Source: Pseudomonas parasichuanensis
Lineage (GTDB): Bacteria; Pseudomonadota; Gammaproteobacteria; Pseudomonadales; Pseudomonadaceae
DNA: 64,000 bases
Assembly: GCF_021601385.1 (NCBI RefSeq)
Contig: NZ_BQHO01000022.1
Span: 41,727 to 105,726, forward strand
Reading direction: 5' to 3'
The translations under genes and the position numbers were made by a program. Of the stretch, positions 16,759-26,556 are shown piece by piece. A model generated the notes under the pieces. That model was given only the letters and a program-made list of their open reading frames with translations, had not been told where the DNA came from and made no database searches. Within the stretch, counting starts at the first letter, position 1. The number at the start of each line of letters is the position of its first letter.

Positions 16759-18291
16759 TTAACGTTGCGTGAGTTCAAGCAGAATGGTGATGACCCCGAA
16801 GAAAATGGCGATGGAGGAGCACAGCATCGCCTTCGAGGACCAGCGGTTGAGGCGGGCGTCGAAGCCGACGCTGCCGGTGGCCAGGGTGGTCTTCTGCCGC
16901 GTCCAGCTTTGCTGGTCCATGTGGAACATCGCGTAGACCTTCATCAGCGAGCCGACGATCTGGTTGTAATAGAGAACGAAGGGGTACATCGGGCTGACCG
17001 GGTGCCCGGCGAAAACGAACAGCACCGTCACCAGGCTGCGCGAGAGCAGCACCCAGAACAGGTACACCAGCAGGTACTGGATGCCGAACACCAGGCCGGC
17101 CACCAGCGAGGCGGTCAGGCCCATCAGGCAAGTCCACATCGACACGCGCTGGTCGAGCAGCACGTACAGGGTGAACAGCCCCAGGCGCGCGCGGCCGAGC
17201 AGGGCGGTGGCGCGGAAGTTCTGCCGCAGCGAGTTGCCGTACCAGCGGAACATCAGCTGGCGGGTGGCGACCCAGAAGCTGTCGCTGGGCGGGTGCTCGA
17301 CGGTCAGTGTGTGGCTGTCGGGCACGTAGAAGGTGTCCCAGCCGGCGCGCATCAGGCTCAGCCAGCTCGACTTGTCATCGCCGGTGAGGAACTGGAAGCG
17401 GCCCAGGCGCCAGTGTTCGAGAAAGTCCGCTTCGACATCGCGGATGAACGCGGGGTCGGTCATCACGCTGGCGCGGAAGAACGACAGCCGCCCGGTGAGG
17501 GTCAGCACCCGGTGCGACAGGGCCATCGAGCACATGTTGATGTGCCGCTGGACGAAGCGCATCGAGTGCCACAGGCGCATCCAGCGGCTGCCTTCGACCT
17601 CGCAGAATTCGTTGGTGGTCAGCCCGCCGACATTGGGCAGCAGGGCGAACAGCTTGACCGCGCGCTCGACGCAGCCGGGCAGCATCATGGTGTCGCCGTC
17701 GACCACGCCGACCACCGCGTCCTCCAGCGGCATCTGCCGGGACAGCGCGCGGAAGGCATGGGCCAGGCCGTCGCGTTTGCCGGTGCCGCGGGCGCGCACG
17801 ATCACCAGGCCGATGTCGTCGCGGCCCTGCACTTCGTTGCGCATGATGTCCTTGATGAACTGCTCGTCGCCTTTCTCGACGATCGAGGCGATCACCGTGC
17901 AGGGCACGTTCAGCCGTTGCACCTCCTGGAACACCGACTGGTACACCTTGAAGGTGGTGTGGGTGGGGATGCGAAAGCTGGTGACCACCATGAACATGTG
18001 CGAGGGCAGCGCGGCATCGCCCATGCGCTCGACCTGGCGGCGCAGGCGCGGGAACACCAGGTGCAGGAACCACATGCCGCGCAGGTAGTGGAGGATGGCG
18101 TTGCCGTAGCGCCACATGCCCAGGGTGCCGATGATGAAAATGAACAGGTGGTGGTTGGGGTCAAGGTACTGCGGCGCGACCATCTGCGAGGCCAGCGCGA
18201 TCAGCCCGGCAAGCAGCGCCCAGGCGCAGAAGCTGGCGGCCGCGCGCAGGTACCCCGGGGCCGCGAAGGGCCGCTGTTGCTGTCGTTCCAT
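16759..18291 (-). CDS. alg8: Alg8-like polymannuronate synthase (GT2)
   Basis: A 510-residue family-2 glycosyltransferase with N-terminal membrane helices (about residues 15-65) and C-terminal helices (about 380-500) around a cytosolic catalytic domain. Catalytic elements are visible: VVDGDTMML (DxD), TNEFCEVEG, QRHINMCSMALSHRVL, FLTGDDKSSW and LMFRWYGNS, which corresponds to the Q/R-x-x-RW motif. By comparison with recalled Alg8 it keeps all motifs but is clearly divergent outside them. Expected reaction: polymerisation of GDP-mannuronate with simultaneous secretion. Confidence 0.85.
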   Translation of the reverse strand: MERQQQRPFAAPGYLRAAASFCAWALLAGLIALASQMVAPQYLDPNHHLFIFIIGTLGMWRYGNAILHYLRGMWFLHLVFPRLRRQVERMGDAALPSHMFMVVTSFRIPTHTTFKVYQSVFQEVQRLNVPCTVIASIVEKGDEQFIKDIMRNEVQGRDDIGLVIVRARGTGKRDGLAHAFRALSRQMPLEDAVVGVVDGDTMMLPGCVERAVKLFALLPNVGGLTTNEFCEVEGSRWMRLWHSMRFVQRHINMCSMALSHRVLTLTGRLSFFRASVMTDPAFIRDVEADFLEHWRLGRFQFLTGDDKSSWLSLMRAGWDTFYVPDSHTLTVEHPPSDSFWVATRQLMFRWYGNSLRQNFRATALLGRARLGLFTLYVLLDQRVSMWTCLMGLTASLVAGLVFGIQYLLVYLFWVLLSRSLVTVLFVFAGHPVSPMYPFVLYYNQIVGSLMKVYAMFHMDQQSWTRQKTTLATGSVGFDARLNRWSSKAMLCSSIAIFFGVITILLELTQR

Positions 18292-18360
18292 GTCGCTGTA
18301 GCTCCTGTGTACGGGGGGCCGCCGCCGGCGCCAAGCAAGCGCGGCAGCGGGCTGACGGGG

Positions 18361-19668
18361 TTACCAGCAAATGCCTTGGTGCCGGGCATTGCTGGTGCCG
18401 GCCATGAACCCGACCAGGTCCACCACCTGCTTGCCGTGGCCTGCTTCCAGGGCCCGGGCAAAGCGCTCGTCGTTGTTGCCCAGCACGATCACCTCGGCCT
18501 CGTCGATCACCTGGTCAAGGTCGCTGTGCAGCAGGGTGCTGATATGCGGGATCTGCTGCTCGATGTACTGGCGGTTGGCACCGAAGCAGCGGGCATAGTC
18601 GACGTTGGCGTCGAAGATGCTCAGGCTGTAGCCCTTGCCGATCAGCTGTTCGGCCAGGGTCACCAGCGGGCTTTCGCGCAGGTCGTCGCTGCCGGCCTTG
18701 AAGGCCAGCCCGAGCAGGGCGATCCTGCGCTTGCCGTGGCGTGTCACCAGGTCGAAGGCCCGCGCCACCTGCTGGCGGTTGCTGGCCATGAGCGAGGCCA
18801 GCAGCGGGTGCTCGATATCCAGCTGGCCGGCGCGGTAGGTGAGGGCGCGCACATCCTTGGGCAGGCACGAACCACCGAAGGCGAAGCCTGGGCGCAGGTA
18901 GTAGCGCGACAGGTTGAGCTTGTAGTCCTGGCAGACCACATCCATCACCTCGCGGCCATCGACATCCGAGGCCTTGGCGATGTTGCCGATCTCGTTGGCG
19001 AAGCTGACCTTGGTCGCGTGCCAGACATTGCAGGTGTACTTGATCAGCTCGGCGACCTCGATCGACTTGCGGATCACCGGGGCGTCGAGGCCCTGGTACA
19101 GCGACTCGAGCAGGTCGCCGGACTGGCGGTCGAGCTCGCCGATCACGGTCATGGCCGGGAAGTCGTAATCCTTGATGGCGGTGCTCTCGCGCAGGAACTC
19201 AGGGTTCACCGCCACGCCGAAGTCGACCCCGGCCTGTTTGCCCGAGGCTTTTTCCAGGGTTGGGATGACCAGGTTCTTCAGTGTGCCGGGCAGCACCGTG
19301 CTGCGTACCACCACGGTATGGCGGCTGCCCTTGTCGCGCAGGGCGGTGCCGATTTCCTGGCAGACCGCTTCCATGTAAGTAAGGTCCAGGTCGCCGTTGG
19401 CCTTGCTCGGGGTGCCCACGCACAGCAGCGACAGGTCGGTTGCAAGGATCGCCGCCTGCACGTCGGTGGTACCCCGCAGGCGGCCGTGGCGCACGCCGTC
19501 GAGCAGCAGTTGTTCCAGGCCTGGCTCGACGATCGGCGAGCGGCCCTGGTTGATCATGTCGATCTTTGTTTGGGCAATGTCGACGCCCAGTACATGGTGC
19601 CCGCGGGCCGAAAGGCACCCGGCGCACACTGCTCCCACATAACCCAATCCGAAGATGCTGATGTTCAT
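18361..19668 (-). CDS. algD: GDP-mannose 6-dehydrogenase AlgD-like
   Basis: A 435-residue UDP/GDP-sugar dehydrogenase oxidising GDP-mannose to GDP-mannuronic acid, the committed precursor of alginate. It shows the NAD Rossmann loop GLGYVGAVCAG (residues 7-17), VGTPSKANGDLD, NPEFLRESTAIKDYDF and the catalytic cysteine in FAFGGSCLPKDVRA. The ending DLVGFM...GICW is AlgD-specific. Recalled P. aeruginosa AlgD differs at many positions, so this is a diverged copy. The open frame begins at 19764, but GAGAGAGGGATCT before ATG 19668 gives the standard start MNISIFGLGYVG. It is the first gene of the operon, with a long leader upstream. Confidence 0.92.
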   Translation of the reverse strand: MNISIFGLGYVGAVCAGCLSARGHHVLGVDIAQTKIDMINQGRSPIVEPGLEQLLLDGVRHGRLRGTTDVQAAILATDLSLLCVGTPSKANGDLDLTYMEAVCQEIGTALRDKGSRHTVVVRSTVLPGTLKNLVIPTLEKASGKQAGVDFGVAVNPEFLRESTAIKDYDFPAMTVIGELDRQSGDLLESLYQGLDAPVIRKSIEVAELIKYTCNVWHATKVSFANEIGNIAKASDVDGREVMDVVCQDYKLNLSRYYLRPGFAFGGSCLPKDVRALTYRAGQLDIEHPLLASLMASNRQQVARAFDLVTRHGKRRIALLGLAFKAGSDDLRESPLVTLAEQLIGKGYSLSIFDANVDYARCFGANRQYIEQQIPHISTLLHSDLDQVIDEAEVIVLGNNDERFARALEAGHGKQVVDLVGFMAGTSNARHQGICW

Positions 19669-19906
19669 AGATCCCTCTCTCCAGGCACGGCGCAAGGCCG
19701 GCCGAGATACACCGTTCATTAAGTTGTCGTACGTGGCAGACGCGCAGAAATACGCTGCGCTCAAAGGAGGCGAAGCTGGTTGTTTCTTGGTGGTCTATTA
19801 ATATCCTAAAGATATTTTTACTGGCTCGGCAAGCGTTGATGACTTGTTGTTTTTAAATAATCTAAAACTTCTGCGTGAAAGTTAAAAAACCGTTAATAAT
19901 CAACAA

Positions 19907-19935
19907 ATTAAAGTTTGTTATAAGTTGGGCGTCAA
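19907..19935 (-). promoter_or_regulatory. Candidate sigma-70 promoter of the alg-like operon
   Basis: On the minus strand TTGACG (19935-19930) and TTTAAT (19912-19907) are separated by 17 nt, a close match to the sigma-70 consensus. Transcription would start near 19900, giving algD an untranslated leader of about 230 nt. Classical algD is driven by AlgU, so this would be a regulatory difference. Confidence 0.4.
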
Positions 19936-20133
19936 AAAAATGATCATACTGTTTGTGTCGATAAAATGGCGCCAATATTAGCGTTTTTAGTGTGTTCAAT
20001 GCTGTTTTCTGGGCTCCCTTCTACTGTTTCTTCTTGCGTAGTTTCATGCCTTTGTTGAACTTTTTATTGTGCGTGCAACAGCGCCAACAGGCGCTTTTAG
20101 TGGGCGTGCACGAAATAGCCGGCACTGGCGGCT

Positions 20134-20157
20134 TGCCATGATTGGATCCAATTGGCA
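20134..20157. promoter_or_regulatory. Palindromic operator candidate
   Basis: A perfect 12-nt palindrome ATTGGATCCAAT (20141-20152) is framed by outer arms TGCCA (20134-20138) and TGGCA (20153-20157). It lies 79 bases before the XRE gene and between divergent genes. It may be the binding site of that regulator. Confidence 0.4.
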
Positions 20158-20235
20158 TAGTGCCGGGCGAATGCCTACGCATTCACTCGGGTGCGGGACG
20201 CACCTGTTCTGGAATGATGCACAGGAGGCAACTGG

Positions 20236-20625
20236 ATGAACGGATTCGGCCCGCGACTCAGAGAAGAGCGCGAACGCCTGGGGCTGACCCAGCGCGTGTT
20301 TGGTGACATTGGCGGCGTCGAGCCCAATGCCCAGGGCAAATATGAAAGCGGCGAGCGCACTCCGCGCATGGACTACCTCGCTGCCGTGGCGGCCAAGGGT
20401 GTCGATGCCTTGTATGTGCTCACCGGCGTGCACACCCCCGCACCGCTGGACTGCCTGACCGCTGACGAAGACCGTCTGTTGGGGGCTTTCCGGCGTTTGC
20501 CCGTGGCAGATCAGGCTGCCGTCTGGCACCTGTTGCACCGGTTGGCGGGCGAGGTGGGTGGCGTTGAGCGGGTGCAAATGCGCCGCCCGGAATACCAGGC
20601 GTTTTTCCAGGACGGTTTGCGCTAG
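20236..20625 (+). CDS. XRE-family transcriptional regulator
   Basis: A 129-residue DNA-binding protein with an N-terminal Cro/C1-type helix-turn-helix (RLREERERLGLTQRVFGDIGG then SYE-type NAQGKYESGERTPRMDYLAAV, residues 7-52). The C-terminal half (LTADEDRLLGAFRRLPVADQ) is shared by many Pseudomonas XRE proteins of unknown ligand. AGGAGG stands 7 nt before the ATG. It is divergent from the alg-like operon across an AT-rich region with a palindrome, which makes it a candidate regulator of that operon or of itself. gacA follows on the same strand after 63 bases. Confidence 0.8.
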   Translation: MNGFGPRLREERERLGLTQRVFGDIGGVEPNAQGKYESGERTPRMDYLAAVAAKGVDALYVLTGVHTPAPLDCLTADEDRLLGAFRRLPVADQAAVWHLLHRLAGEVGGVERVQMRRPEYQAFFQDGLR

Positions 20626-20688
20626 GTTGCTTGTGAAAAATTTTGTTAAGGTGGCGGGATCCAATCGCCCCACTAATGAGGTGTCTGC

Positions 20689-21327
20689 TTGATTAGGGTC
20701 CTGGTGGTCGACGATCACGATCTGGTGCGTACCGGCATTACGCGCATGCTGGCCGACATCGATGGCCTGCAAGTGGTGGGGGAGGCGGACTCGGGTGAGT
20801 CCGCCCTCAAGCTTGCCCGCGAGCTCAAGCCGGACGTGGTTCTGATGGACGTGAAAATGCCAGGGATCGGCGGCCTTGAAGCAACCCGCAAACTGTTGCG
20901 CAGCCAGCCGGACACCAAGGTGGTGGCGGTAACCGTGTGCGAGGAAGACCCGTTCCCCACCCGCCTCATGCAGGCGGGTGCCGCGGGCTACCTGACCAAA
21001 GGCGCCGGGCTCGACGAAATGGTCCAGGCCATCCGCCTGGCGTTCGCCGGCCAGCGCTATATCAGCCCGCAGATTGCCCAGCAACTGGCGCTCAAGTCGT
21101 TCCAGCCCCAGGGCTCGCCGTTCGATACGCTGTCGGAGCGGGAAATCCAGATTGCCCTGATGATCGTCGGTTGCCAGAAGGTGCAGATCATCTCCGACAA
21201 GTTGTGTCTGTCCCCCAAGACCGTCAATACTTACCGTTATCGGATCTTCGAAAAACTCTCGGTTACCAGCGATGTCGAATTGACCTTGCTGGCCGTCCGC
21301 CACGGTATGGTCGACGCAAGTCTGTAA
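20689..21327 (+). CDS. gacA: Response regulator GacA
   Basis: A 212-residue two-component response regulator. The receiver domain has Asp8/Asp9 and the phosphorylation site Asp54 ([10 protein letters not shown]). The LuxR-type helix-turn-helix is [20 protein letters not shown]...[20 protein letters not shown] near residues 147-190. GacA, phosphorylated by GacS, activates small RNAs of the RsmY/Z type and so controls secondary metabolism and exopolysaccharide. The start is TTG at 20689, preceded by GAGG, as is usual for pseudomonad gacA. uvrC follows 8 nt after the stop, the conserved gacA-uvrC-pgsA order. Confidence 0.95.
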   Translation: MIRVLVVDDHDLVRTGITRMLADIDGLQVVGEADSGESALKLARELKPDVVLMDVKMPGIGGLEATRKLLRSQPDTKVVAVTVCEEDPFPTRLMQAGAAGYLTKGAGLDEMVQAIRLAFAGQRYISPQIAQQLALKSFQPQGSPFDTLSEREIQIALMIVGCQKVQIISDKLCLSPKTVNTYRYRIFEKLSVTSDVELTLLAVRHGMVDASL

Positions 21328-21335
21328 ACACACCC

Positions 21336-23159
<1,824 letters not shown>

Positions 23160-23192
23160 AATGCCGGGCTCAACTCGCAGCCAGTCGTACCG

Positions 23193-23753
23193 ATGAATAT
23201 TCCAAACCTGCTCACCGTTCTACGCGTCCTGCTCATTCCGATCTTCATCCTGCTGTTCTATGTGCCCTATCACTGGAGCTACATGGCCGCCAGCACGGTG
23301 TTTGCCATTGCTGCCGCCACCGACTGGTTGGACGGCTACCTGGCCCGTCGCCTGCAGCAGAGCACGCCGTTCGGCGCCTTCCTCGACCCGGTGGCGGACA
23401 AGCTGATGGTCGCTGTGGCGCTGGTGCTGCTGGTGCAGGTACACGCCAACTTCTGGCTCACGCTGCCGGCAGCGGTGATCATCGGCCGCGAGATCGTGGT
23501 TTCGGCGCTGCGCGAGTGGATGGCCGAGCTGGGGGCGAGGGCGCATGTGGCGGTGTCCAGCCTGGGCAAATGGAAAACCGCCGCGCAGATGCTGGCGCTG
23601 GTGATCCTGCTGGCCAACCCACCGGCCATGACCTTCTGGGTGGCGCTGGGCTACGGCCTGCTGCTGGTGGCCGCCGGCCTGACCCTGTGGTCGATGGTGC
23701 ACTACCTGGTCGCCGCCTGGCCGCACCTGCGCGAAGGTTCTGAGCAGAAATAA
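23193..23753 (+). CDS. pgsA: CDP-diacylglycerol--glycerol-3-phosphate 3-phosphatidyltransferase
   Basis: A 186-residue inner-membrane enzyme making phosphatidylglycerol phosphate from CDP-diacylglycerol and glycerol-3-phosphate, the committed step to PG and cardiolipin. The CDP-alcohol phosphotransferase signature DG-x2-AR-x8-G-x3-D-x3-D is complete ([20 protein letters not shown] then VAD, residues 48-70). It has several transmembrane helices. It is downstream of uvrC by 33 nt in the conserved gacA-uvrC-pgsA block, and tRNA-Gly follows. Confidence 0.95.
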   Translation: MNIPNLLTVLRVLLIPIFILLFYVPYHWSYMAASTVFAIAAATDWLDGYLARRLQQSTPFGAFLDPVADKLMVAVALVLLVQVHANFWLTLPAAVIIGREIVVSALREWMAELGARAHVAVSSLGKWKTAAQMLALVILLANPPAMTFWVALGYGLLLVAAGLTLWSMVHYLVAAWPHLREGSEQK

Positions 23754-23773
23754 AACTTTTTTGAATCAAGGGG

Positions 23774-23801
23774 TTGACGCCGTTCGGCAAATCGTTAGAA
23801 T
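23774..23801 (+). promoter_or_regulatory. Promoter of tRNA-Gly
   Basis: TTGACG (23774-23779) and TAGAAT (23796-23801) are separated by 16 nt and lie 15 nt before the mature tRNA. This is a near-consensus sigma-70 promoter. Confidence 0.75.
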
Positions 23802-23816
23802 GGCCCCCATCACGAC

Positions 23817-23892
<76 letters not shown>

Positions 23893-23940
23893 ATTATCGA
23901 TCTACAGAGTTCCATAGAAGTCTGTAAGTCCTTGAAAATA

Positions 23941-23960
23941 GACGCTTAGGCGTCTTTTTT
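23941..23960 (+). terminator. Terminator after tRNA-Gly
   Basis: GACGC-TTAG-GCGTC followed by TTTTTT, a classic intrinsic terminator 48 nt after the tRNA. Confidence 0.85.
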
Positions 23961-24109
23961 CGTTCCAGTACGGTCTGCCTGAATCCACCACCCGCCACGA
24001 ATTTTAAGTACAGCGATTCCGGGTAGTTGGCGTAGCGGATTGATGGCTGAGCTGGGGCTACGGCATCGATATACATCTCCTCGACTTTACGAGACCGGGA
24101 GATGTACAC

Positions 24110-24596
24110 ATGCCATTGACCGACACTGCCGTCCGCCAGGCGAAGCCGACCGGCAAGAACTACACCCTCAAAGACTCCGCTGGCCTTGCACTGTTCGTCG
24201 GTGCCAAGGGCGCCAAGCAGTGGCACTTCCGTTTCTACTGTTTGGGCAAGCAGGCTCGCATCTCGATGGGGGTCTACCCGGCCGTCAGCCTCAAGGAGGG
24301 CAGGGAGGCTCGGGACCAGGCGCGTGCACTGGTCGCACAGGGTATTGATCCCCGCGCCAATTGCTGCCTGTTCTCAGTCCGAAAACTCCTTTCATGCCGT
24401 CTTTGACGGCTGGTGCGCCTTCAGGGCGTTGAGCCTCAAGCGGGGGCGGCAAAGTACGCTGGAGCAGATCGAGCGGCACTTTACCAAGGACATCCTGCCC
24501 TGGCTGGGTGACCTGCCGATCGTCGAGGTGTCTCGTCAGCATGTGCTGGAAGTCTTGCGCAAGATTGAGCGGCGTAAGGCGATTACCACCGCCGAG
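24110..24596 (+). pseudogene. Tyrosine integrase, P4/ICE type (frameshifted and truncated)
   Basis: The N-terminal arm-binding domain starts MPLTDTAVRQAKPTGKNYTL and runs to GIDPRA. About 17 nt appear deleted near 24362, and the frame shifts. The core-binding domain then resumes in another frame as SENSFHAVFDGWCAF to VLEVLRKIERRKAITTAE. The catalytic domain with Arg-His-Arg-Tyr is missing, because the sequence passes at 24593-24598 into the 3' part of a parA gene on the other strand. The family is that of integrases that target tRNA-Gly in PAGI-2 and ICEclc. The gene is certainly inactive. Confidence 0.85.
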
Positions 24597-25049
24597 AATT
24601 TCCGGGGTGACCGGCGACACCAGCAGGTCGGACGCCAGAATCGCCATCTCCAGCAGGACGCTGCGCGCGCCTTGGGTGTCGATCAACAACAGGTCGTAAT
24701 GCGGGCGGAACAACTGCAGCAGATTACGCAAGCGCAAGCGCCGATCCGGCGCATGCAGGAGCAGCGTGTTCAACTGGCCTTGCGCGTCATTCGACACCAC
24801 CAGATCCAAGCCCTCGATGGCGGTGCGGCAGATCAGCTGTGAGCGGCTGGATTCGTTGTAGGCCAATAGCTCATAGCGCCCAGCCGGCGCTCGATGGGGC
24901 AGGGTGTAGTAGCTGGATAGGGTAGGCTGCACATCCAGGTCCAGCAGCAGAACCCGCAACCCAGCATCGGCGGCCAAACCACCGAGATTGGCGGCGGTCG
25001 TAGTCTTGCCCACCCCGCCTTTGGTCGAGACGATCGCGGTCACATGCAT
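24594..25049 (-). pseudogene. parA: ParA-family ATPase of the ICE (truncated)
   Basis: About 152 codons remain of a ParA/Soj ATPase. The deviant Walker A STKGGVGKTTTAANLGG lies near residues 8-24, Walker A' LLLDLDVQPTLSSYY near 34-48 and Walker B DLLLIDTQGARS near 118-129. The native sequence ends at VSPVTPEIL, after which the frame runs on through antisense integrase to 24291. It follows alpA by 11 nt, as in the alpA-parA operon of clc-type elements. ATG 25049 (MHVTAIVSTKGG) is preferred over TTG 25064. Confidence 0.8.
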
Positions 25050-25060
25050 GACAGCGGCCC

Positions 25061-25282
25061 TCAATCGCGCGGCGAAATACGGTCGATCAGCCAGCGCTCG
25101 ACCTCCAGCGAATCCCAGCCGACCGCACGCACGCCAAGCTTGATGGGCTTGGGGAACTTGCCCTGGGCGATCAGCGCGTAGATATGCGCCCGCTTGAAGC
25201 CGGTTTTACGCTCTACGTCGGGACGGCGAAGGATGCGGTGCTCGGTGTCGAGCACCAATGCTTGGATGGGCTGGGTCATCAT
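25061..25282 (-). CDS. alpA: AlpA-family transcriptional regulator
   Basis: A 73-residue DNA-binding protein of the AlpA/phage regulatory type. The winged helix reads RILRRPDVERKTGFKRAHIYALIAQGKFPKPIKLG (residues about 18-52) followed by RAVGWDSLEVERWL. In clc-type elements alpA heads the operon alpA-parA that governs activation of transfer. Here its target operon is destroyed. The start MMTQPIQAL at 25282 is preferred because AGGAG precedes it, although the frame is open to 25330. The gene itself looks intact and may still be expressed. Confidence 0.8.
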   Translation of the reverse strand: MMTQPIQALVLDTEHRILRRPDVERKTGFKRAHIYALIAQGKFPKPIKLGVRAVGWDSLEVERWLIDRISPRD

Positions 25283-25726
25283 TGACGCTCCTGGACGTCC
25301 GTTGACGTCGATTGAGGATGTGCTCGGCATTCAGCGCTTGCTGTACCCCTCACGCAGCAAGTAATGCGGAACACGCACTCACCGGATTGATGACCGCGCC
25401 GTGCTCACAAGGCGTTAAGCAGAAATCCCCTACAACTAACCCTGTAGTCTTTTGGCAAGAAGGCGCCGCAACCCAGCGACGAACGCCTATCGAGCGCTCG
25501 CCAGCCAGCGGCCCGCAAGACAAAAACGGTTTGGCCGATACACCGCGTAGCAGCGGTGCAACGATCAGATGCAACGTGTCTGAATCAGATGCAAAGAATC
25601 TAAGCGGCACAGCCCCTGTTCAAAGGCCACGTCTGCAACGCCCTGCGTGCAGTTGTCGCAAACGGTTTCATTGACGATACCAAGCCCGTCCACAGCAGAC
25701 CGAACGTGTCTGAAGACTGCAACAGC
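25283..25726. promoter_or_regulatory. Non-coding upstream region of alpA with repeated sites
   Basis: No convincing gene is seen in these 444 bases. The 12-mer AACGTGTCTGAA occurs at 25573-25584 and 25703-25714. The 11-mer ATCAGATGCAA occurs at 25564 and 25585, exactly 21 bases (two helical turns) apart. Such spacing suggests protein-binding sites, possibly for the regulators that control the alpA promoter. An open frame at 25312-25674 on the plus strand has no recognisable content. Confidence 0.4.
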
Positions 25727-26552
25727 TCAGTGTGAGGCAGCGGCTATCCGCAGCGTTCGCTGGACAAAGCGCGCCAAGGGCGTGTCGGGTTCGTACGCGG
25801 CGTAGAGAAGATGCGTCGAGATACACACAGCCTCGCCGGCGAGAGGGCGTAGCACGATGTCCTCGATGTTGTGCGCCTTCAACTGCGCTGCGCAGCTCAC
25901 CCCAACCGCGTACCCAGCGGCCACCAGTGAAATCAGCATCTCCTGGCTGCTGGCCTGCGCTGCCACGGTGAGCGAAGCCTCTGCACTGGCCAACAGCGAC
26001 GAAACCTGCTGATGCAGCCCGCGTTGCAGTTCGGGATGGAACAGCACCAGTGGGCAGGCTGACAAATCGGCAAGCGGCACGCGCTTATAGGCCAGCAAGG
26101 GATGCCGGGGCGGTAGGGCGACCACCAGTTCGGTCTGCCACAGCGGTTCGCTGGACAGGCCATGGGGCTCGCCGGGTGCGCAGGCAAAGCCGACATCGAA
26201 CAGGTTGTGCTGCAGGCCTTTGAGCTGTTCGGCGAGCGGCACCTCGAACAGCTGCAGGTTGATGTCGGGTTCTTCTTCACGACAGCAGGCCAATAGCGCC
26301 GCTAGGCGCTTGGGTAGGATGCCGTCGGACAGCGCAATGCGTAATGTCGCCAGCGAACCGGCGGCGGCCGCCAAAGTGCTACTGCGTGCCTGATCGATTA
26401 GGGTAAAGACGCGCGGGGCTGCTTCCGCCAGTGCCACACCGGCGGGTGTGAGATGTGTTCCGATGCCGGCGCCGCGGGCAAACAAGGTAACGCCCAGATC
26501 GTGCTCCAGGTCGCGGATCGTACGGGAGAGAGGCGATTGTTCGATGTGCAGG
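25727..26552 (-). pseudogene. LysR-family regulator lacking the start of its helix-turn-helix
   Basis: The sequence from RLHIEQSPLSRTIRDLEHDLGVTLFAR to the C-terminus RTLRIAAASH is a LysR regulator with its recognition helix and complete ligand-binding domain. The first 25 or so residues of a normal LysR, including the first helix, are absent. Upstream of codon GAT-CGC the DNA belongs to the antisense of an NEL-domain gene. A GTG at 26599 would allow translation of a chimeric start, but the DNA-binding domain would be incomplete. Best read as a gene cut by the right-hand breakpoint of the ICE relic. Confidence 0.7.
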
Positions 26553-26556
26553 CGAT

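Larger units (their letters stand above)
19669..20235. promoter_or_regulatory. Long AT-rich leader and regulatory region between algD and the XRE gene
   Basis: This 567-base gap holds no gene. From about 19790 to 20060 it is strikingly AT-rich in an otherwise GC-rich window, the kind of DNA favoured by MvaT/H-NS-type silencers (inference). It contains a candidate minus-strand promoter at 19907-19935, a small hairpin GCGCC-AACA-GGCGC followed by TTTT at 20081-20098, and a long palindrome at 20134-20157. No good AlgU (sigma-22) site reading toward algD was found. Confidence 0.6.

Noticed and set aside
16705-19722. A 1005-codon open frame on the plus strand opposite algD, alg8 and alg44
   Set aside because: It is antisense to three well-supported genes, its product is rich in His, Gln and Ala with no domain, and high GC produces such frames. 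The same applies to 8050-10587 and 11530-14271.
20057-20062. GAACTT as an AlgU -35 box near the XRE gene
   Set aside because: It reads away from algD, and no -10 resembling TCTGA or TCAAA follows at 16-17 nt.
23894-24226. An open frame of 110 codons on the minus strand after tRNA-Gly
   Set aside because: It runs across the tRNA terminator and the antisense of the integrase start and has no recognisable content.
25312-25674. An open frame of 120 codons upstream of alpA
   Set aside because: The translation is Ser/Arg/Thr-rich without domain or ribosome site and overlaps repeated binding-site-like sequences.
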